This document shows, in pieces, positions 17,406-27,205 of a DNA stretch of 64,000 nucleotides. The stretch covers positions 310,001 to 374,000 of the forward strand of contig NZ_AP018050.1 of the NCBI RefSeq assembly GCF_003609775.1, given 5' to 3'. The translations under genes were made by a program, and so were the position numbers. How positions within the stretch are numbered: the stretch's first letter is position 1; every line of letters starts with the position of its first letter. This stretch comes from Prevotella melaninogenica. GTDB lineage: Bacteria > Bacteroidota > Bacteroidia > Bacteroidales > Bacteroidaceae. The notes under the pieces were generated by a model, which saw only the letters and a list, made by a program, of their open reading frames with translations, ran no database searches and had not been told where the DNA came from.

Positions 17406-20400
17406 TTATTCAGTATCTTTTTTTCTTTCTTTCAACACATTCTTACTCATCATCTTCATCAACTCATTTTCGTCCATTTCATTTATCTGATTGAGGAATT
17501 CTTCTGAGAGTGATGGAAAATCTTTCTTCTCAAACTTCACACGTTCTCTTGACGGTGCTGGTGGTTCATTCCTCAATGGCTGTATCCTGTCTATTTCCTT
17601 ACCCACCCTATAAGCAGCAGCTCCTGTTAGTCGTACTATTAACGCATGAGGATGATTACCATATTGCTTCTCTCCTACCAGACTCCAGAACAACACCAAA
17701 CCTTTTTCCTCCATATATTCATCCAGTTTGCTACGTAATACCAACAATGCACGCAGAGGATCACCTGGTATATTTCGATTAATTGCTACAATTTCGTCGT
17801 GTTCATTGCGAATAATACCGCGTTCAGCTGTATGCCATCCGAACATCTCCATCATTTCCTTGCATGGCATATAAGCAGTACTCATAAATTGACATTCATC
17901 ATCAATACCCTTATAATCCTCTTGTAATTGAGCTTCGTAAGCCAATTTCATTTCTCCGCCACCTTCGTCAAAGATATCGTCGTCCTCGCCTCCTAATTGC
18001 AAATAACTATCTGCCCATGGATATTCATTCCATCTGTAATCAATACTACCATTATACTCTGGCATCCAACGTCCATAGAAATTCTTGTCTGAAGCCCAGT
18101 TTCTCAGCTGCTCAAAATTATTTTTATTTGCAAACGCTCCATTGTATAACACAAATTGCTCACGTTTATCATCACCCTTCTCTTCCTTAATGGTACTATA
18201 GGCTTGTAAAACAATCCACTCATTTCCATCGTGATCTTTCAAGCTAAAATACAATGGAGGCATCTGGCGCTCATCTTGCAACCATTCTTTGGCAATTTGC
18301 TTCATTGTCGATGCTGGTCGTAACACATCAAACAGTTGGTGTGACTTCTCCAAAGTCAAATCCTTATCCGTGAGCGTAGGATCGTAGTAATCATGCTCTC
18401 TGGCATACCAAGGGTAGTTCTTTTCTGCAAATCGTTCTCGTGCAGACCAGAGGTTAATCCTTATCTGACAAGTATCGCACAGATAGGCATAGACCCTATA
18501 CATACCTATCCACTGGTATTTCTTTCCTATACGTTCTACAGAGTTCTCTGCGCGAGCCTGATATGGCACATCTGAATCATATTTACCCAACTCATCATTC
18601 CATCCAAACTTATGCTTTATCAAATAAGCTATTGCATACTCAATTTTCCTCAAGCTCACGCCTTTTCCGTCGCGGAAGAAGATTCTGGATACGTTGTTAC
18701 TGTTTGTTCCGATAATGTAACGGCTGAAGTCCCAATGAAACAGCGAACGGGTAATCTGCTTTCCACCATCTGTTTCACCAAAATATCCATCAGCCTCGTA
18801 GTCATCTTCGGGCATCTCTGCAAAAATATCTTCAGTTACATTATAAGGCGGTTGAGCTTTACTCCATGCATCTATTGTAGGATCTTGATGATTAGCCAAC
18901 TCTAGAATCTTAAGCGTCCAATGCCTAACCATCAAGTCTTGTGGCACTTTTCCTGCTTCTCCGTAATGGTAAGATAAAATCTTTTCTGCAATAACTCTGC
19001 TGAAATCAGCTTTGTCAACAATTACACCATAAACTGCAGCATACAATCCCCATAAAATATATGGGTCATCAACTGCATGGAACTTATCAATAACATATTC
19101 CGTTTGGCAAGGATTTTCTGACAGAAGAATCTTCACCTTTCTCATTACATACGCCCTCAGATAGGGATAACTGGCACTCAACATCCATATCTCTACCGTC
19201 AGCAAGGTCTTCACTTCATGATCAAGAGTCGGTTCAAGAGCTTTTATCAAATCCATGTATATGCCCCCATCAAAGAGTCCATTCACTTTAGTAGTCCATT
19301 TCAGGTCACGTTCTGCCATTTTCATGGACATCAGTTGTCTATGCACTTCATCCATCAACCCTTGGCTATAAAGTTCCATGTTTCTCAAAATCAATTCTGG
19401 ATCTATATAATCAGGATTCTGCCGGAGTATATCATCTATAATATCCGCAGTTAGTGTATTCTTGTCATCACGTAGATTCCTCATTGACATACTACTCAGC
19501 AAAAGGCTTGTCAACTTGCCATTCATGAACTCTCGTTTCTTCCAAAAGACAGCAGATGGGTTCCACACACTGAGAAAGGCCTTGATAAAATTATACTTTT
19601 TCTGCCAATTGAGTCTAACATGATAGGCAGCATCCATTTGGTCATACAATCTTTCCAACGTCCTGAATCGATCACCATCATCACACTTACGATTCAATAA
19701 TCGTTCTGCTTTCAGATAGTCACCCATGGAGTCAAACTCAAAATCTACAAAATCACCTTCAGAGGTAGTATATTCGCGAAGGAGGTTCGCATCCAGGCAA
19801 TTCTTCAGCAGGCTCTTGCTCCATGTCCTGAACGGGCACACCCTATATGAACGTTTATAAGCTTGCTGTCTTGGTATGTCCTCACACTGCCATTGTTCAA
19901 GCGATCTCTCTGCTACCCATAGTATATATTTTGTTGTTACATGCTGTTTCACATCTTCATCCACACCGTCAGTTATTTCGTAGTTACGCTTTTCTAAATA
20001 ACGCTTATAGATAGGAAGCCTTAATACCTTCTCACGTTCTTCTTCTGTCTGACTATAGTAAGTTTCACAAAACATTCTCAGAAATAACGGATTGGTGAAT
20101 TCCGTTATTTCTGTATATGGCACTTCATCCGTCATAATCTCGTATGCCTCGAAATACTTCCTGATAGCCTTTTTTCGGTTCTTAAAACCTTCTACCCTCA
20201 AAGAATGCCAATCGTTTATCAAGATATCGTTGAGTTGGTCTTCTTTCGAAAGCGTTCTAAGCGATACTATCATCTTCAGATGACTGTAACGGGAAATCTT
20301 GTTCTTTAGAATTGGTAATTGCTCCATCCAAAAGTGAGTACCCGCTCCTTCATTCAAAGCATCAATAATGATAGTTGCAGTTTTCCCTTCTTCACGTGCA

Positions 20401-21632
20401 AGTTTATCATCCAGTTCTTTAAGCGAATCACTACTTTTCCACCCCATAACACGTGCTATTGTTTTCTCCGGATCTTCCAAGGGTGAAAATTCCGAACCCA
20501 ATAGCATATATATCTGTTGGCGATTACTTATTTCAAGAGCCTCCCTATAAAGCAAATGAGACTTTCCACACCCAGCAGTACCACTAACGTGCATGAATTG
20601 TCTTTCTTCATATAACGTCTTATTATGAAGCCATGTATATATTTTGTTATAAATGGCTTGCAACTCCTTCCTGTGGTCAGCATGGAGTTTCTTTTCGCTA
20701 CCCCTCAAACAAAATAGCTTCTCCATTCCGCCTTTGACCCCATCTGTGATAATTCCATCTTGTAAATAGTTTACAAGTTGAATAATACTATCAATATATG
20801 TTAGTCTGTCACCAGCCATTTTATCATGCCAAGACTTATACTCATCATGTATTTCAAGCCGTTCTTCTTCAAAGCCATAGCCACAAAATCGCTGTATAGT
20901 CTTTTCTACTTCCTCATTTTCTACATGAACCTTGTCATTATAACGTGTTTTGAGCATGTCGGCAGTGTGCTCTCGTATGTGGTTATAACTCCTTCTCAGA
21001 CCATACGGGGTGTTATCATATAAATCGTCATTCTCTTCAATTCTGATTTCTGTTTCCTTTTCAACCAGTTCTTTAATCGCTGCGATGGAAAGATAGCCTA
21101 ACGAAGAGTAGAGTTGGTCTGTTTCTATACCTACAACCATTCCGAAATCATTTATCACTGGCGACCCTGAAAAACCTTCATAGCTATTGAAGCCAAAACT
21201 ATCAGTTCTTACAACCATTCGGTCAAAGCCCCCTTTAAGGTCTGCTTTCTCCCGACTATTTTTCACAGTCACTCCGAAATAATCCACGCCGTTTCCCAGT
21301 TCTCTCGGATATCCGACTATCAACAAATCAATTCTCTCTTTAAACTTACTGGCTAATAATGGCAGTACATACTCATTAGGGCATATATAGTCAACACTTT
21401 CCAATATAGCGACATCAGGGTCGGCTTGATGTACAAGTACGCGGCAAACCTTGTGCTCATCTTCCACAACCACTGCAACCATTGTCTCTTTGTCTAAAAT
21501 ATACTCAGCTACAACATGGCCTGCTGTTAATAGGTATGTTGGCGTTACAAAGAAAGCGGTGCCACTTACATAGCCCCCACAAAATACGGGAACTACACCC
21601 TTATTTCCGTAATTGTCAATATTCAAATTCAT
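17406..21632 (-). CDS. Trypsin-like protease fused to STAND (NACHT-like) NTPase, Avs1-like
   Basis: A 1408-residue protein. Residues 1-195 are a trypsin-fold protease with an intact triad: His39 (LTAGHV), Asp73 (DPDVAIL) and Ser155 (GFSGSPV). A linker (200-330) is helical. The NTPase module has Walker A GTAGCGKS at 351-358 and Walker B IIIDALNEG at 421-429 (Asp424), then a sensor-like IVSLRT near 450; DALNE is typical of STAND NTPases of the AVAST/Avs group. The remaining 850 residues are a large helical region with no simple TPR pattern, the usual place for ligand recognition. The Met start overlaps the upstream MBL gene by 17 bases. In known type 1 AVAST systems an MBL protein, a trypsin-like protease and a STAND protein are separate; here protease and sensor are one chain. 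The likely role is phage-triggered oligomerisation and proteolysis; function is inferred, domains are seen. Confidence 0.88.
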   Translation of the reverse strand: MNLNIDNYGNKGVVPVFCGGYVSGTAFFVTPTYLLTAGHVVAEYILDKETMVAVVVEDEHKVCRVLVHQADPDVAILESVDYICPNEYVLPLLASKFKERIDLLIVGYPRELGNGVDYFGVTVKNSREKADLKGGFDRMVVRTDSFGFNSYEGFSGSPVINDFGMVVGIETDQLYSSLGYLSIAAIKELVEKETEIRIEENDDLYDNTPYGLRRSYNHIREHTADMLKTRYNDKVHVENEEVEKTIQRFCGYGFEEERLEIHDEYKSWHDKMAGDRLTYIDSIIQLVNYLQDGIITDGVKGGMEKLFCLRGSEKKLHADHRKELQAIYNKIYTWLHNKTLYEERQFMHVSGTAGCGKSHLLYREALEISNRQQIYMLLGSEFSPLEDPEKTIARVMGWKSSDSLKELDDKLAREEGKTATIIIDALNEGAGTHFWMEQLPILKNKISRYSHLKMIVSLRTLSKEDQLNDILINDWHSLRVEGFKNRKKAIRKYFEAYEIMTDEVPYTEITEFTNPLFLRMFCETYYSQTEEEREKVLRLPIYKRYLEKRNYEITDGVDEDVKQHVTTKYILWVAERSLEQWQCEDIPRQQAYKRSYRVCPFRTWSKSLLKNCLDANLLREYTTSEGDFVDFEFDSMGDYLKAERLLNRKCDDGDRFRTLERLYDQMDAAYHVRLNWQKKYNFIKAFLSVWNPSAVFWKKREFMNGKLTSLLLSSMSMRNLRDDKNTLTADIIDDILRQNPDYIDPELILRNMELYSQGLMDEVHRQLMSMKMAERDLKWTTKVNGLFDGGIYMDLIKALEPTLDHEVKTLLTVEIWMLSASYPYLRAYVMRKVKILLSENPCQTEYVIDKFHAVDDPYILWGLYAAVYGVIVDKADFSRVIAEKILSYHYGEAGKVPQDLMVRHWTLKILELANHQDPTIDAWSKAQPPYNVTEDIFAEMPEDDYEADGYFGETDGGKQITRSLFHWDFSRYIIGTNSNNVSRIFFRDGKGVSLRKIEYAIAYLIKHKFGWNDELGKYDSDVPYQARAENSVERIGKKYQWIGMYRVYAYLCDTCQIRINLWSARERFAEKNYPWYAREHDYYDPTLTDKDLTLEKSHQLFDVLRPASTMKQIAKEWLQDERQMPPLYFSLKDHDGNEWIVLQAYSTIKEEKGDDKREQFVLYNGAFANKNNFEQLRNWASDKNFYGRWMPEYNGSIDYRWNEYPWADSYLQLGGEDDDIFDEGGGEMKLAYEAQLQEDYKGIDDECQFMSTAYMPCKEMMEMFGWHTAERGIIRNEHDEIVAINRNIPGDPLRALLVLRSKLDEYMEEKGLVLFWSLVGEKQYGNHPHALIVRLTGAAAYRVGKEIDRIQPLRNEPPAPSRERVKFEKKDFPSLSEEFLNQINEMDENELMKMMSKNVLKERKKDTE

Positions 21633-22821
21633 ATGTATTGTCTGTACTCAACTGTGTATGATGATTATTAAGCAATTGTATTGCCTTTTCTTTTTTCAGT
21701 TCTTTCCAAAGGTTAATTCCTTTCTCATGGTTATAATGAATCACCCGTTGTTCTATTCCCTCTGCCAGCGGTTTCATAGCTATTTTTGCAACAGTTTCAA
21801 TATCTGGCCCTTCATTATCTTTCCCGCCTGTAAAAAAGTAGTGAGCTGAATCAACTTTAGCATTCAGTTCTATACTAGTATTATGCTTGCTCCCGTGGTG
21901 TGACACCTTCACAGCTTCAAACCATATTCCATCATCATCGATGTAATTTAATTCTTTCACGACTTGCGATGACACAGCATCTCCCATCAGAAGAATGCGT
22001 TTCTTCTCGTCACCACCTTCCCAACAGAAAGCGAGTGATGCTTTATTAGAATTGGTAACACCTTTTTCTTCAGCTTCTGTTTTTGCGCTCTTATTCAACG
22101 TTTCTTTAGTTATAGCCCCTGCACTGGTCTTTCTTGCCAAAGAAGGGCTTTTTCGTAGTTCTGCTAATCGTAGCATCAATTCATAGTATTTATCTTGATC
22201 TACAAATGCCTCGTTTGGAGGTGCAGAGCCTAATCTTTTGGCATATTCTAACTTCACATCGTGTAGCAAATCGTCCATCACGTCTTGTGCTGGAGACAGC
22301 ACTCTAAGTCTTCCCCATTTTTCTTTATTACCAAGCGGTATCGTTTCCCCTGCCAATATCGGAGTTTGTCTCCATACGAATTTCCATTGCGGATGCTTAT
22401 TTAACTCTGTGATTAAACATGCCGCATCCATTCCATTCGTTTTTTGAAATGCTTCATCTATCGTCGGCGGCAACAATTCAGCCGCTGCCTGCAGTTTTGC
22501 TATAGTTTGAGGGGGCAAAGTCTGAGGTTGCTCTGTTTGCGGCTGGAAACCGTTGAATAGAATCATACCTATTTGCATATCTGCAAAATCAGAGTTACGC
22601 ATTAGCTTGGTTATACCATTTGCATGGTCACGGTCAATATGAGTAACTATGAGTACATCTATATGTTTGTCAAGTTCATCACGTATATAAGTTTTTATCT
22701 CATTTGTCAATACATTGCAGTCCATCATAATATGAAAAAAGCTGCCATCCATCTCATCTTTTATTACGAGAAAGATACAGTCGCCAGCTCCCGATTCAAA
22801 GGTTTTTATTATTGCTTTCAT
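21616..22821 (-). CDS. ComEC-like metallo-beta-lactamase-fold hydrolase, first gene of Avs1-like operon
   Basis: A 401-residue soluble protein. The MBL metal motif HxDxDH is intact as His61, Asp63, Asp65 and His66 (VTHIDRDHANG). A later Asp in LLMGDAVSSQV and the SHHGSKHN signature match ComEC/Rec2-type MBL domains, which act on nucleic acid or other phosphoesters. There are no membrane helices, unlike ComEC itself. A helical insertion (about 75-240) separates the two halves. The gene overlaps the trypsin-STAND gene by 17 bases, so the two products are probably made in fixed ratio. In type 1 AVAST loci such an MBL protein is a required partner. No -7 box is evident in the about 220 bases upstream. 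Confidence 0.85.
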   Translation of the reverse strand: MKAIIKTFESGAGDCIFLVIKDEMDGSFFHIMMDCNVLTNEIKTYIRDELDKHIDVLIVTHIDRDHANGITKLMRNSDFADMQIGMILFNGFQPQTEQPQTLPPQTIAKLQAAAELLPPTIDEAFQKTNGMDAACLITELNKHPQWKFVWRQTPILAGETIPLGNKEKWGRLRVLSPAQDVMDDLLHDVKLEYAKRLGSAPPNEAFVDQDKYYELMLRLAELRKSPSLARKTSAGAITKETLNKSAKTEAEEKGVTNSNKASLAFCWEGGDEKKRILLMGDAVSSQVVKELNYIDDDGIWFEAVKVSHHGSKHNTSIELNAKVDSAHYFFTGGKDNEGPDIETVAKIAMKPLAEGIEQRVIHYNHEKGINLWKELKKEKAIQLLNNHHTQLSTDNTYEFEY

Positions 22822-23045
22822 CTCCTATTCGTATTTCTTTTTTACTCCTATACATTTCACACATCTCCAATAGCTGCTTAAACATCTCCAACCTCTCTAT
22901 CTTTAAGTTCCCATTGTTATACAACTCCTCCTCAAGATAGTGTTTCACTGTTTTCCTATCATCTCATACCATGAAACTCATTAGCTCATTACATTTTATC
23001 AACCATCGATTATTCTAAATCATATTCCGAGTGTCCTATCCTAAG

Positions 23046-24308
23046 TTACCCTTCCATCAGCCACTTCCACACCGGCACCACAGGTATTTCCTTTTCTGTG
23101 TCCTCCTCATCATACGTAATCAGCAGGCACTTCCAGTCTTCGTGCGTCTTGGCATATTTCACTAATGGCGACACCTCCCTATTGTAAGTAGTCTCATCCT
23201 TGATGCTATAAGACACTTGTATAGCCAACTTCTCGTCGGGTACAATGAAGTCTATCTCCTTATCCACATTCAGGAAAAACACATTCTTTTTGCCACACCG
23301 CCTACACAGTTCCACCGCCACCATATTCTCCAGTAGCGATGTCTCTGAATTCATCAGGAACAAGTTCAGTAAACCGTTATCAACAAAGTAGTACTTCTTC
23401 TGCGTCTCCTTCTCCGTCAGCTTCCCAATCTCATTTTCCATGGGTAATATCAGCCAACTGTCAGCGGCATAATCCACATAGTCTATCGTAGTAGGTACAC
23501 TGATGGGCGACCCCGTTGCCACTATCACGTTCTTCAGCCTGTTATACGACAGTGGTTGCTTTACGCTTTCTGCCATCTTCTTAATCAGGATATTCAACAC
23601 CCTATCGTTCTTAATATTGTTTCGGACACAAATGTCACCCAAGTAAATCTTCTGGTACAAACTCGAAAGCATAGCCCGCTTGTTCTTAAACGACAGAATC
23701 TCTGGCAGACCACCGTAATAAAAGTACTCATTCAGATGTCGCTTCACTTCGCTTCGCTGAATCGTGTCATACTCCCAATGCTTCCTCAGTTCCACCTGCT
23801 TCGCTGCCAGATACTCTTTGAAAGAATATGGGTACGCATCGTAGATAAAGAACCGTCCACCCAACGTAGTTGCCACCTCCTTACTCAGCATCTTCGCATT
23901 ACTGCCCGTCACGTACACCCTGTATTTCGCATCAGCCAACCTGCGCACGAACTTATCCCAATACGGAATGTTCTGCACTTCGTCCAAAAATACCACTGGC
24001 TTTTTACCATACAGTTCCAGATGGGCTTCCAACAAACTGTTAAAGTCTTCCGGTTGGAATTCCGCCAGACGCTCATCTTCAAAGTCCACAAACAGAATCT
24101 CATCCCATCCCTTTCCTGCTGCCTGCAGTTGCCGCACGCGCTGATACAGCAGATACGACTTACCCGCATGTCTTACACCAACTATCACATAGTTGCCATT
24201 CTCTTCAAAATCTGTGGGACGGTTCACAATCACCGCCTCATCCACTTCGTGCTGCTTACTAATCAGACACTGTTTGATAACATCTTTACTAATACTCATA
24301 TAAACCAC
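23046..24308 (-). CDS. AAA ATPase with DUF4143-type C-terminus
   Basis: About 420 residues. Walker A is GVRHAGKSYLLY (about 43-54) and Walker B VVFLDEVQN (about 105-113), followed by VTGSNAKML as sensor. The C-terminal half (about 200-420) with EYFYYGGLPE, YFVDNGLLN and a restriction-nuclease-like IDFIV...IQVSYS segment matches the widespread AAA_14 plus DUF4143 family. The start may be 24299 (MSISKDV), three codons inside. These proteins are common and often sit in variable regions; their biochemical role is unresolved (they have been proposed as ATP-dependent nucleases or toxin-like genes). A -7 box lies 40 bases upstream, so it is transcribed separately from the Avs1-like operon, 224 bases away. 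Confidence 0.9.
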   Translation of the reverse strand: MVYMSISKDVIKQCLISKQHEVDEAVIVNRPTDFEENGNYVIVGVRHAGKSYLLYQRVRQLQAAGKGWDEILFVDFEDERLAEFQPEDFNSLLEAHLELYGKKPVVFLDEVQNIPYWDKFVRRLADAKYRVYVTGSNAKMLSKEVATTLGGRFFIYDAYPYSFKEYLAAKQVELRKHWEYDTIQRSEVKRHLNEYFYYGGLPEILSFKNKRAMLSSLYQKIYLGDICVRNNIKNDRVLNILIKKMAESVKQPLSYNRLKNVIVATGSPISVPTTIDYVDYAADSWLILPMENEIGKLTEKETQKKYYFVDNGLLNLFLMNSETSLLENMVAVELCRRCGKKNVFFLNVDKEIDFIVPDEKLAIQVSYSIKDETTYNREVSPLVKYAKTHEDWKCLLITYDEEDTEKEIPVVPVWKWLMEG

Positions 24309-24347
24309 ATTTGATAAGAATTACGTATTCTTATAAAGTATAGTTTA

Positions 24348-24355
24348 CAAAGGTA
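24348..24355 (-). promoter_or_regulatory. -7 box (TACCTTTG on minus) of DUF4143 ATPase gene
   Basis: CAAAGGTA on the plus strand, about 40-48 bases before the start codon at 24308. Confidence 0.65.
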
Positions 24356-24450
24356 CATATTTCCTATAAAACAAACTTAATAACCTCTGCCTTTTTTATC
24401 ATAAATCATTATTTCTTATAACCTATACTTGTGCTAAGGTATATTTATGA

Positions 24451-24702
24451 CGTACTAATGAAAACTCTGTCCGAACAATTATAAAGTCTTCTCTCACAGA
24501 ATCCACAGATGAACAGAAGCAGCAGAAGCACAGAAACCTAAAGGTCATTTGAAGACACAGACACGATGGATATACATTTGCAAAGCTGATCGGTGTATTC
24601 CAAGACCTTTAGGTCTCTGAGCCTTTTATTCAGCAAAAAGGAAATCTGCTCTTTCTGTTTATCTGTGTGTTCTGTGAGAGAATGAAAACACAAAATAAAC
24701 TT
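24451..24702. repeat. Long inverted-repeat element, direct copy 1
   Basis: Begins CGTACTAATGAAAACTCTG and holds two arms that are roughly inverted: CTCTCACAGAATCCACAG near 24491 and TCTGTGTGTTCTGTGAGAG near 24663. They flank a core with ACCTAAAGGTC and GACCTTTAGGTCT, so a large cruciform is possible. It is repeated directly at 24753. No ORF of substance. Confidence 0.8.
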
Positions 24703-24752
24703 TGCACTTTATGATTTGACTTTTAAACGTTAGTAGCTAATCAAAATTATGG

Positions 24753-25052
24753 CGTACTAATGAAAACTCTGTCCGAACAATTATAAAGTCTTCTCTCACA
24801 GAATCCACAGATGAACAGAAGCAACAGAAACAAAGACTATTTTCTCTCTCACAGAGTACACAGATGAACAGATGCAACAGAAGCACAGAGACCTAAAGGT
24901 CATTTGAAGACACAGACACGATGGATATACATTTGCAAAGCTGCTCGGTGTATTCCAAGACCTTTAGGTCTCTGAGCTTTTTACTCAGCAAAAAGGAAAT
25001 CTGCTCTTTCTGTTTATCTGTGTATTCTGTGAGAGAATAAAAACATAAAATA
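24753..25052. repeat. Long inverted-repeat element, direct copy 2
   Basis: Near-identical to 24451-24702 but with an internal duplication of about 48 bases around 24830-24880 that repeats the CTCTCACAG...CACAGATGAACAGA arm. Truncated relatives are at 31627-31772 and 51480-51563. Confidence 0.8.
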
Positions 25053-25112
25053 GAAAAAGACTGAGGGGAAGAAGGCTTCAACTTGTGATTTGTAATAAAA
25101 AAATCACCACTC

Positions 25113-25222
25113 ATAAATCAATAGATGCTCTATTAGCTTCCAATTAACGCCCAATTAGCTTGCAAAAGATGCCCTTTAAGACCCTTACTAACGCCCTTTT
25201 GAAGTCTTATTAAGCACCTTTT
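25113..25222 (-). repeat. Five-unit 22-bp phased repeat block, family I copy B
   Basis: On the minus strand five 22-base units run from 25222 to 25113, starting AAAAGGTGCTTAATAAG, AAAAGGGCGTTAGTAAG, TAAAGGGCATCTTTTGC, AATTGGGCGTTAATTGG and AATAGAGCATCTATTG. It lies 212 bases downstream of the SusD gene and is co-oriented with it. Confidence 0.9.
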
Positions 25223-25361
25223 AGAAAACAACCTCATAACTACTTTATAACAAGATAGTTACAAAGGCAATAAATTTAGTGTTTTTAGGCATTTGACAAG
25301 CTGATTTCCTTACTCATAATGTAAAGAAAATTCAGAAGCGCAAGGCGTAAAAAGAATAAGA

Positions 25362-25395
25362 TTAAGGCTTAGTTAGAATCCTAACTAAGCCTTAA
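25362..25395 (-). terminator. Terminator of susCD operon
   Basis: Perfect 15-bp stem (TTAAGGCTTAGTTAG and complement) with a 4-base loop AATC; on the minus strand it is followed by TCTTATTCTTTTT. It lies 39 bases after the SusD stop. Confidence 0.9.
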
Positions 25396-25434
25396 TTGTA
25401 GCATTATGAAAATACTTTTAGAGAGATAAAAGCA

Positions 25435-27189
25435 TTAGTTACTTCTTGGATTTTGCTCTAAATTACCCTTATAGGCATTGATAGCCGACTGTGGTATGAA
25501 GTAAATCACACGATAATCAGTTGCTGGGATGTCAACCATTGGCTGATGAGGGCCAGGGAAACGACGAGTGAGGGTGTCGCCATTGCGGAACACATCGTAG
25601 CTGCGCTCTGCCTCAAACGCCAACTCTAACTGACGTTCTTTATCCACCAAAGTCTTTGCAGTAGCAGCAGTAAACTGAGCACTCGTATAGCTTCCACCCA
25701 CGATCGCACGCTCACGAATCGTGTTCACGTCAGCCATTGCACTGGCGATATTACCCAATTTCACATTTGCTTCTGCACGATTAAGATACATTTCGTCAAG
25801 ACGAGAGATGATAGGCGAATACAACTGATTCTCCTTACCACCCTGACGAGAGCACTTCACCACATAGAACATAGGATAAACGCGGTTGAGCTTCATCTGA
25901 TAGTCAAGCACACCACGATAGGTATGTCCCTGATAAGTAATCGAATAAAGACGCTGTGCAGGGTCGATTGGGGTGAGAACAAGTGGAGTAGTGTGTCCCG
26001 TTCCAGTGGTATCACAAGTCAAACTATTGTCTGGCTGGCGGGTATAACGCAACTGTACGTAGTTGAAATTCACCTGATTGCCACTTGCATCATAGACATT
26101 CTTGATGAAACGGAAGACAGGGACATACTTATCAGTCTTGTCTTTTACATACTGTGGCTCAATGAATTGCGCACGAATATCGGTGTACTTCTTATTAAAC
26201 CAGTCGTTCTGACCCGTCTCATTAAGCAAGTCAAGATACTTACCAGACGCATACATTTCGCCCCAACCCATACCGCCGATATTTGAATACATACCGCCGA
26301 TGGTGTAATAATAATCCCAACCGGGGAACTCAGAGTCTACCCTTTTCACCACAAAGATGTTTTCAGGGTTGTTTTCTGGTTCGAGTGTGTTGCTAACGCC
26401 ATAGTCCTTACGGCTCAACAGACTAAACTTACCAGAGTCGATTACCTTTGTTGCATACTCAACACTCTTCTGAGCGTAGGCAGTGTTAGGGCTTTCGTAA
26501 GTCCCACTCATATAGAGATAGATTCTACTCAACATAGCCCAAGCAGCCTCTTTAGAAGCAAAGATACAACGTTCTTCGCTGTGCAAGTCTTCTGTCATCA
26601 GCGAAGCCGCCTTCTCTAAGTCCTTAATCGCCTGCTCGTAAGTTTCCTTTACGGTAGAACGATTCGGCAACACAGTGTTTACAGGGTCGTCAGGTGTACC
26701 GTTAACGATAGGCATACCAAGGTTTGTATCGGGGTTTTGTGCGTATGGTCTACCGTATGCACGACAGAGATAGAAGTAAATCATGCCACGCAGATAGTAG
26801 CATTCGCCCAACTGCGTATCGGTGATTGCACTCTTCCCTTCAGGAACATCCTTGATAATATTAGATGCCTGCGCAACCACTTTATAGCTATAATCCCAGA
26901 AATTCTGCAATCGGTAGTTATTAGGCGTGCGCGAATAAGAGATAAACTCATAGAAAGCATCGGTGGAAGTACCACGAATCATGATATTATCTCCAGCATA
27001 TTCGCCACAGCGATACATAGGGTCCGACCACGTTTTTAGGAATCCATAGCATCCATTCAGTAGCGATGGAAAACTCTCATCAATGTTTTTAGTCATGGTA
27101 TCATCATCCATCATGTATTCAGGATGACGCTCTACGCTACACGATACCATTGCAATAGCTGCTAAGAGCAGCACATATATTTTTTTCAT
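25435..27189 (-). CDS. RagB/SusD family outer-membrane nutrient-binding lipoprotein
   Basis: A 584-residue protein. The N-terminus MKKIYVLLLAAIAMVSCS is a lipoprotein signal with the acylated Cys at about 17. The order of segments is that of SusD/RagB proteins: an N-terminal helical SusD-like domain (SFPSLLNGCYGFLKTW, YYLRGMIYFYLCRAYG, KEAAWAMLSRIYLYM) followed by the RagB-type C-terminus (LYSPIISRLDEMYLNRAEAN, TVRERA-like NTIRERAIV, ERQLELAFEAERSYDVFRNG). Such proteins cap the SusC channel as a lid and bind the substrate. The gene follows SusC by 16 bases. No glycan-degrading enzyme, sulfatase or regulator lies next to it, so the substrate (glycan or peptide) cannot be told. Confidence 0.95.
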   Translation of the reverse strand: MKKIYVLLLAAIAMVSCSVERHPEYMMDDDTMTKNIDESFPSLLNGCYGFLKTWSDPMYRCGEYAGDNIMIRGTSTDAFYEFISYSRTPNNYRLQNFWDYSYKVVAQASNIIKDVPEGKSAITDTQLGECYYLRGMIYFYLCRAYGRPYAQNPDTNLGMPIVNGTPDDPVNTVLPNRSTVKETYEQAIKDLEKAASLMTEDLHSEERCIFASKEAAWAMLSRIYLYMSGTYESPNTAYAQKSVEYATKVIDSGKFSLLSRKDYGVSNTLEPENNPENIFVVKRVDSEFPGWDYYYTIGGMYSNIGGMGWGEMYASGKYLDLLNETGQNDWFNKKYTDIRAQFIEPQYVKDKTDKYVPVFRFIKNVYDASGNQVNFNYVQLRYTRQPDNSLTCDTTGTGHTTPLVLTPIDPAQRLYSITYQGHTYRGVLDYQMKLNRVYPMFYVVKCSRQGGKENQLYSPIISRLDEMYLNRAEANVKLGNIASAMADVNTIRERAIVGGSYTSAQFTAATAKTLVDKERQLELAFEAERSYDVFRNGDTLTRRFPGPHQPMVDIPATDYRVIYFIPQSAINAYKGNLEQNPRSN

Positions 27190-27205
27190 AGGGCAGATTC
27201 TTTAT

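Noticed and set aside
23556-24314. 252-codon plus-strand frame opposite the DUF4143 ATPase
   Set aside because: It is antisense to a gene with intact Walker motifs, and its composition is that of a shadow frame.
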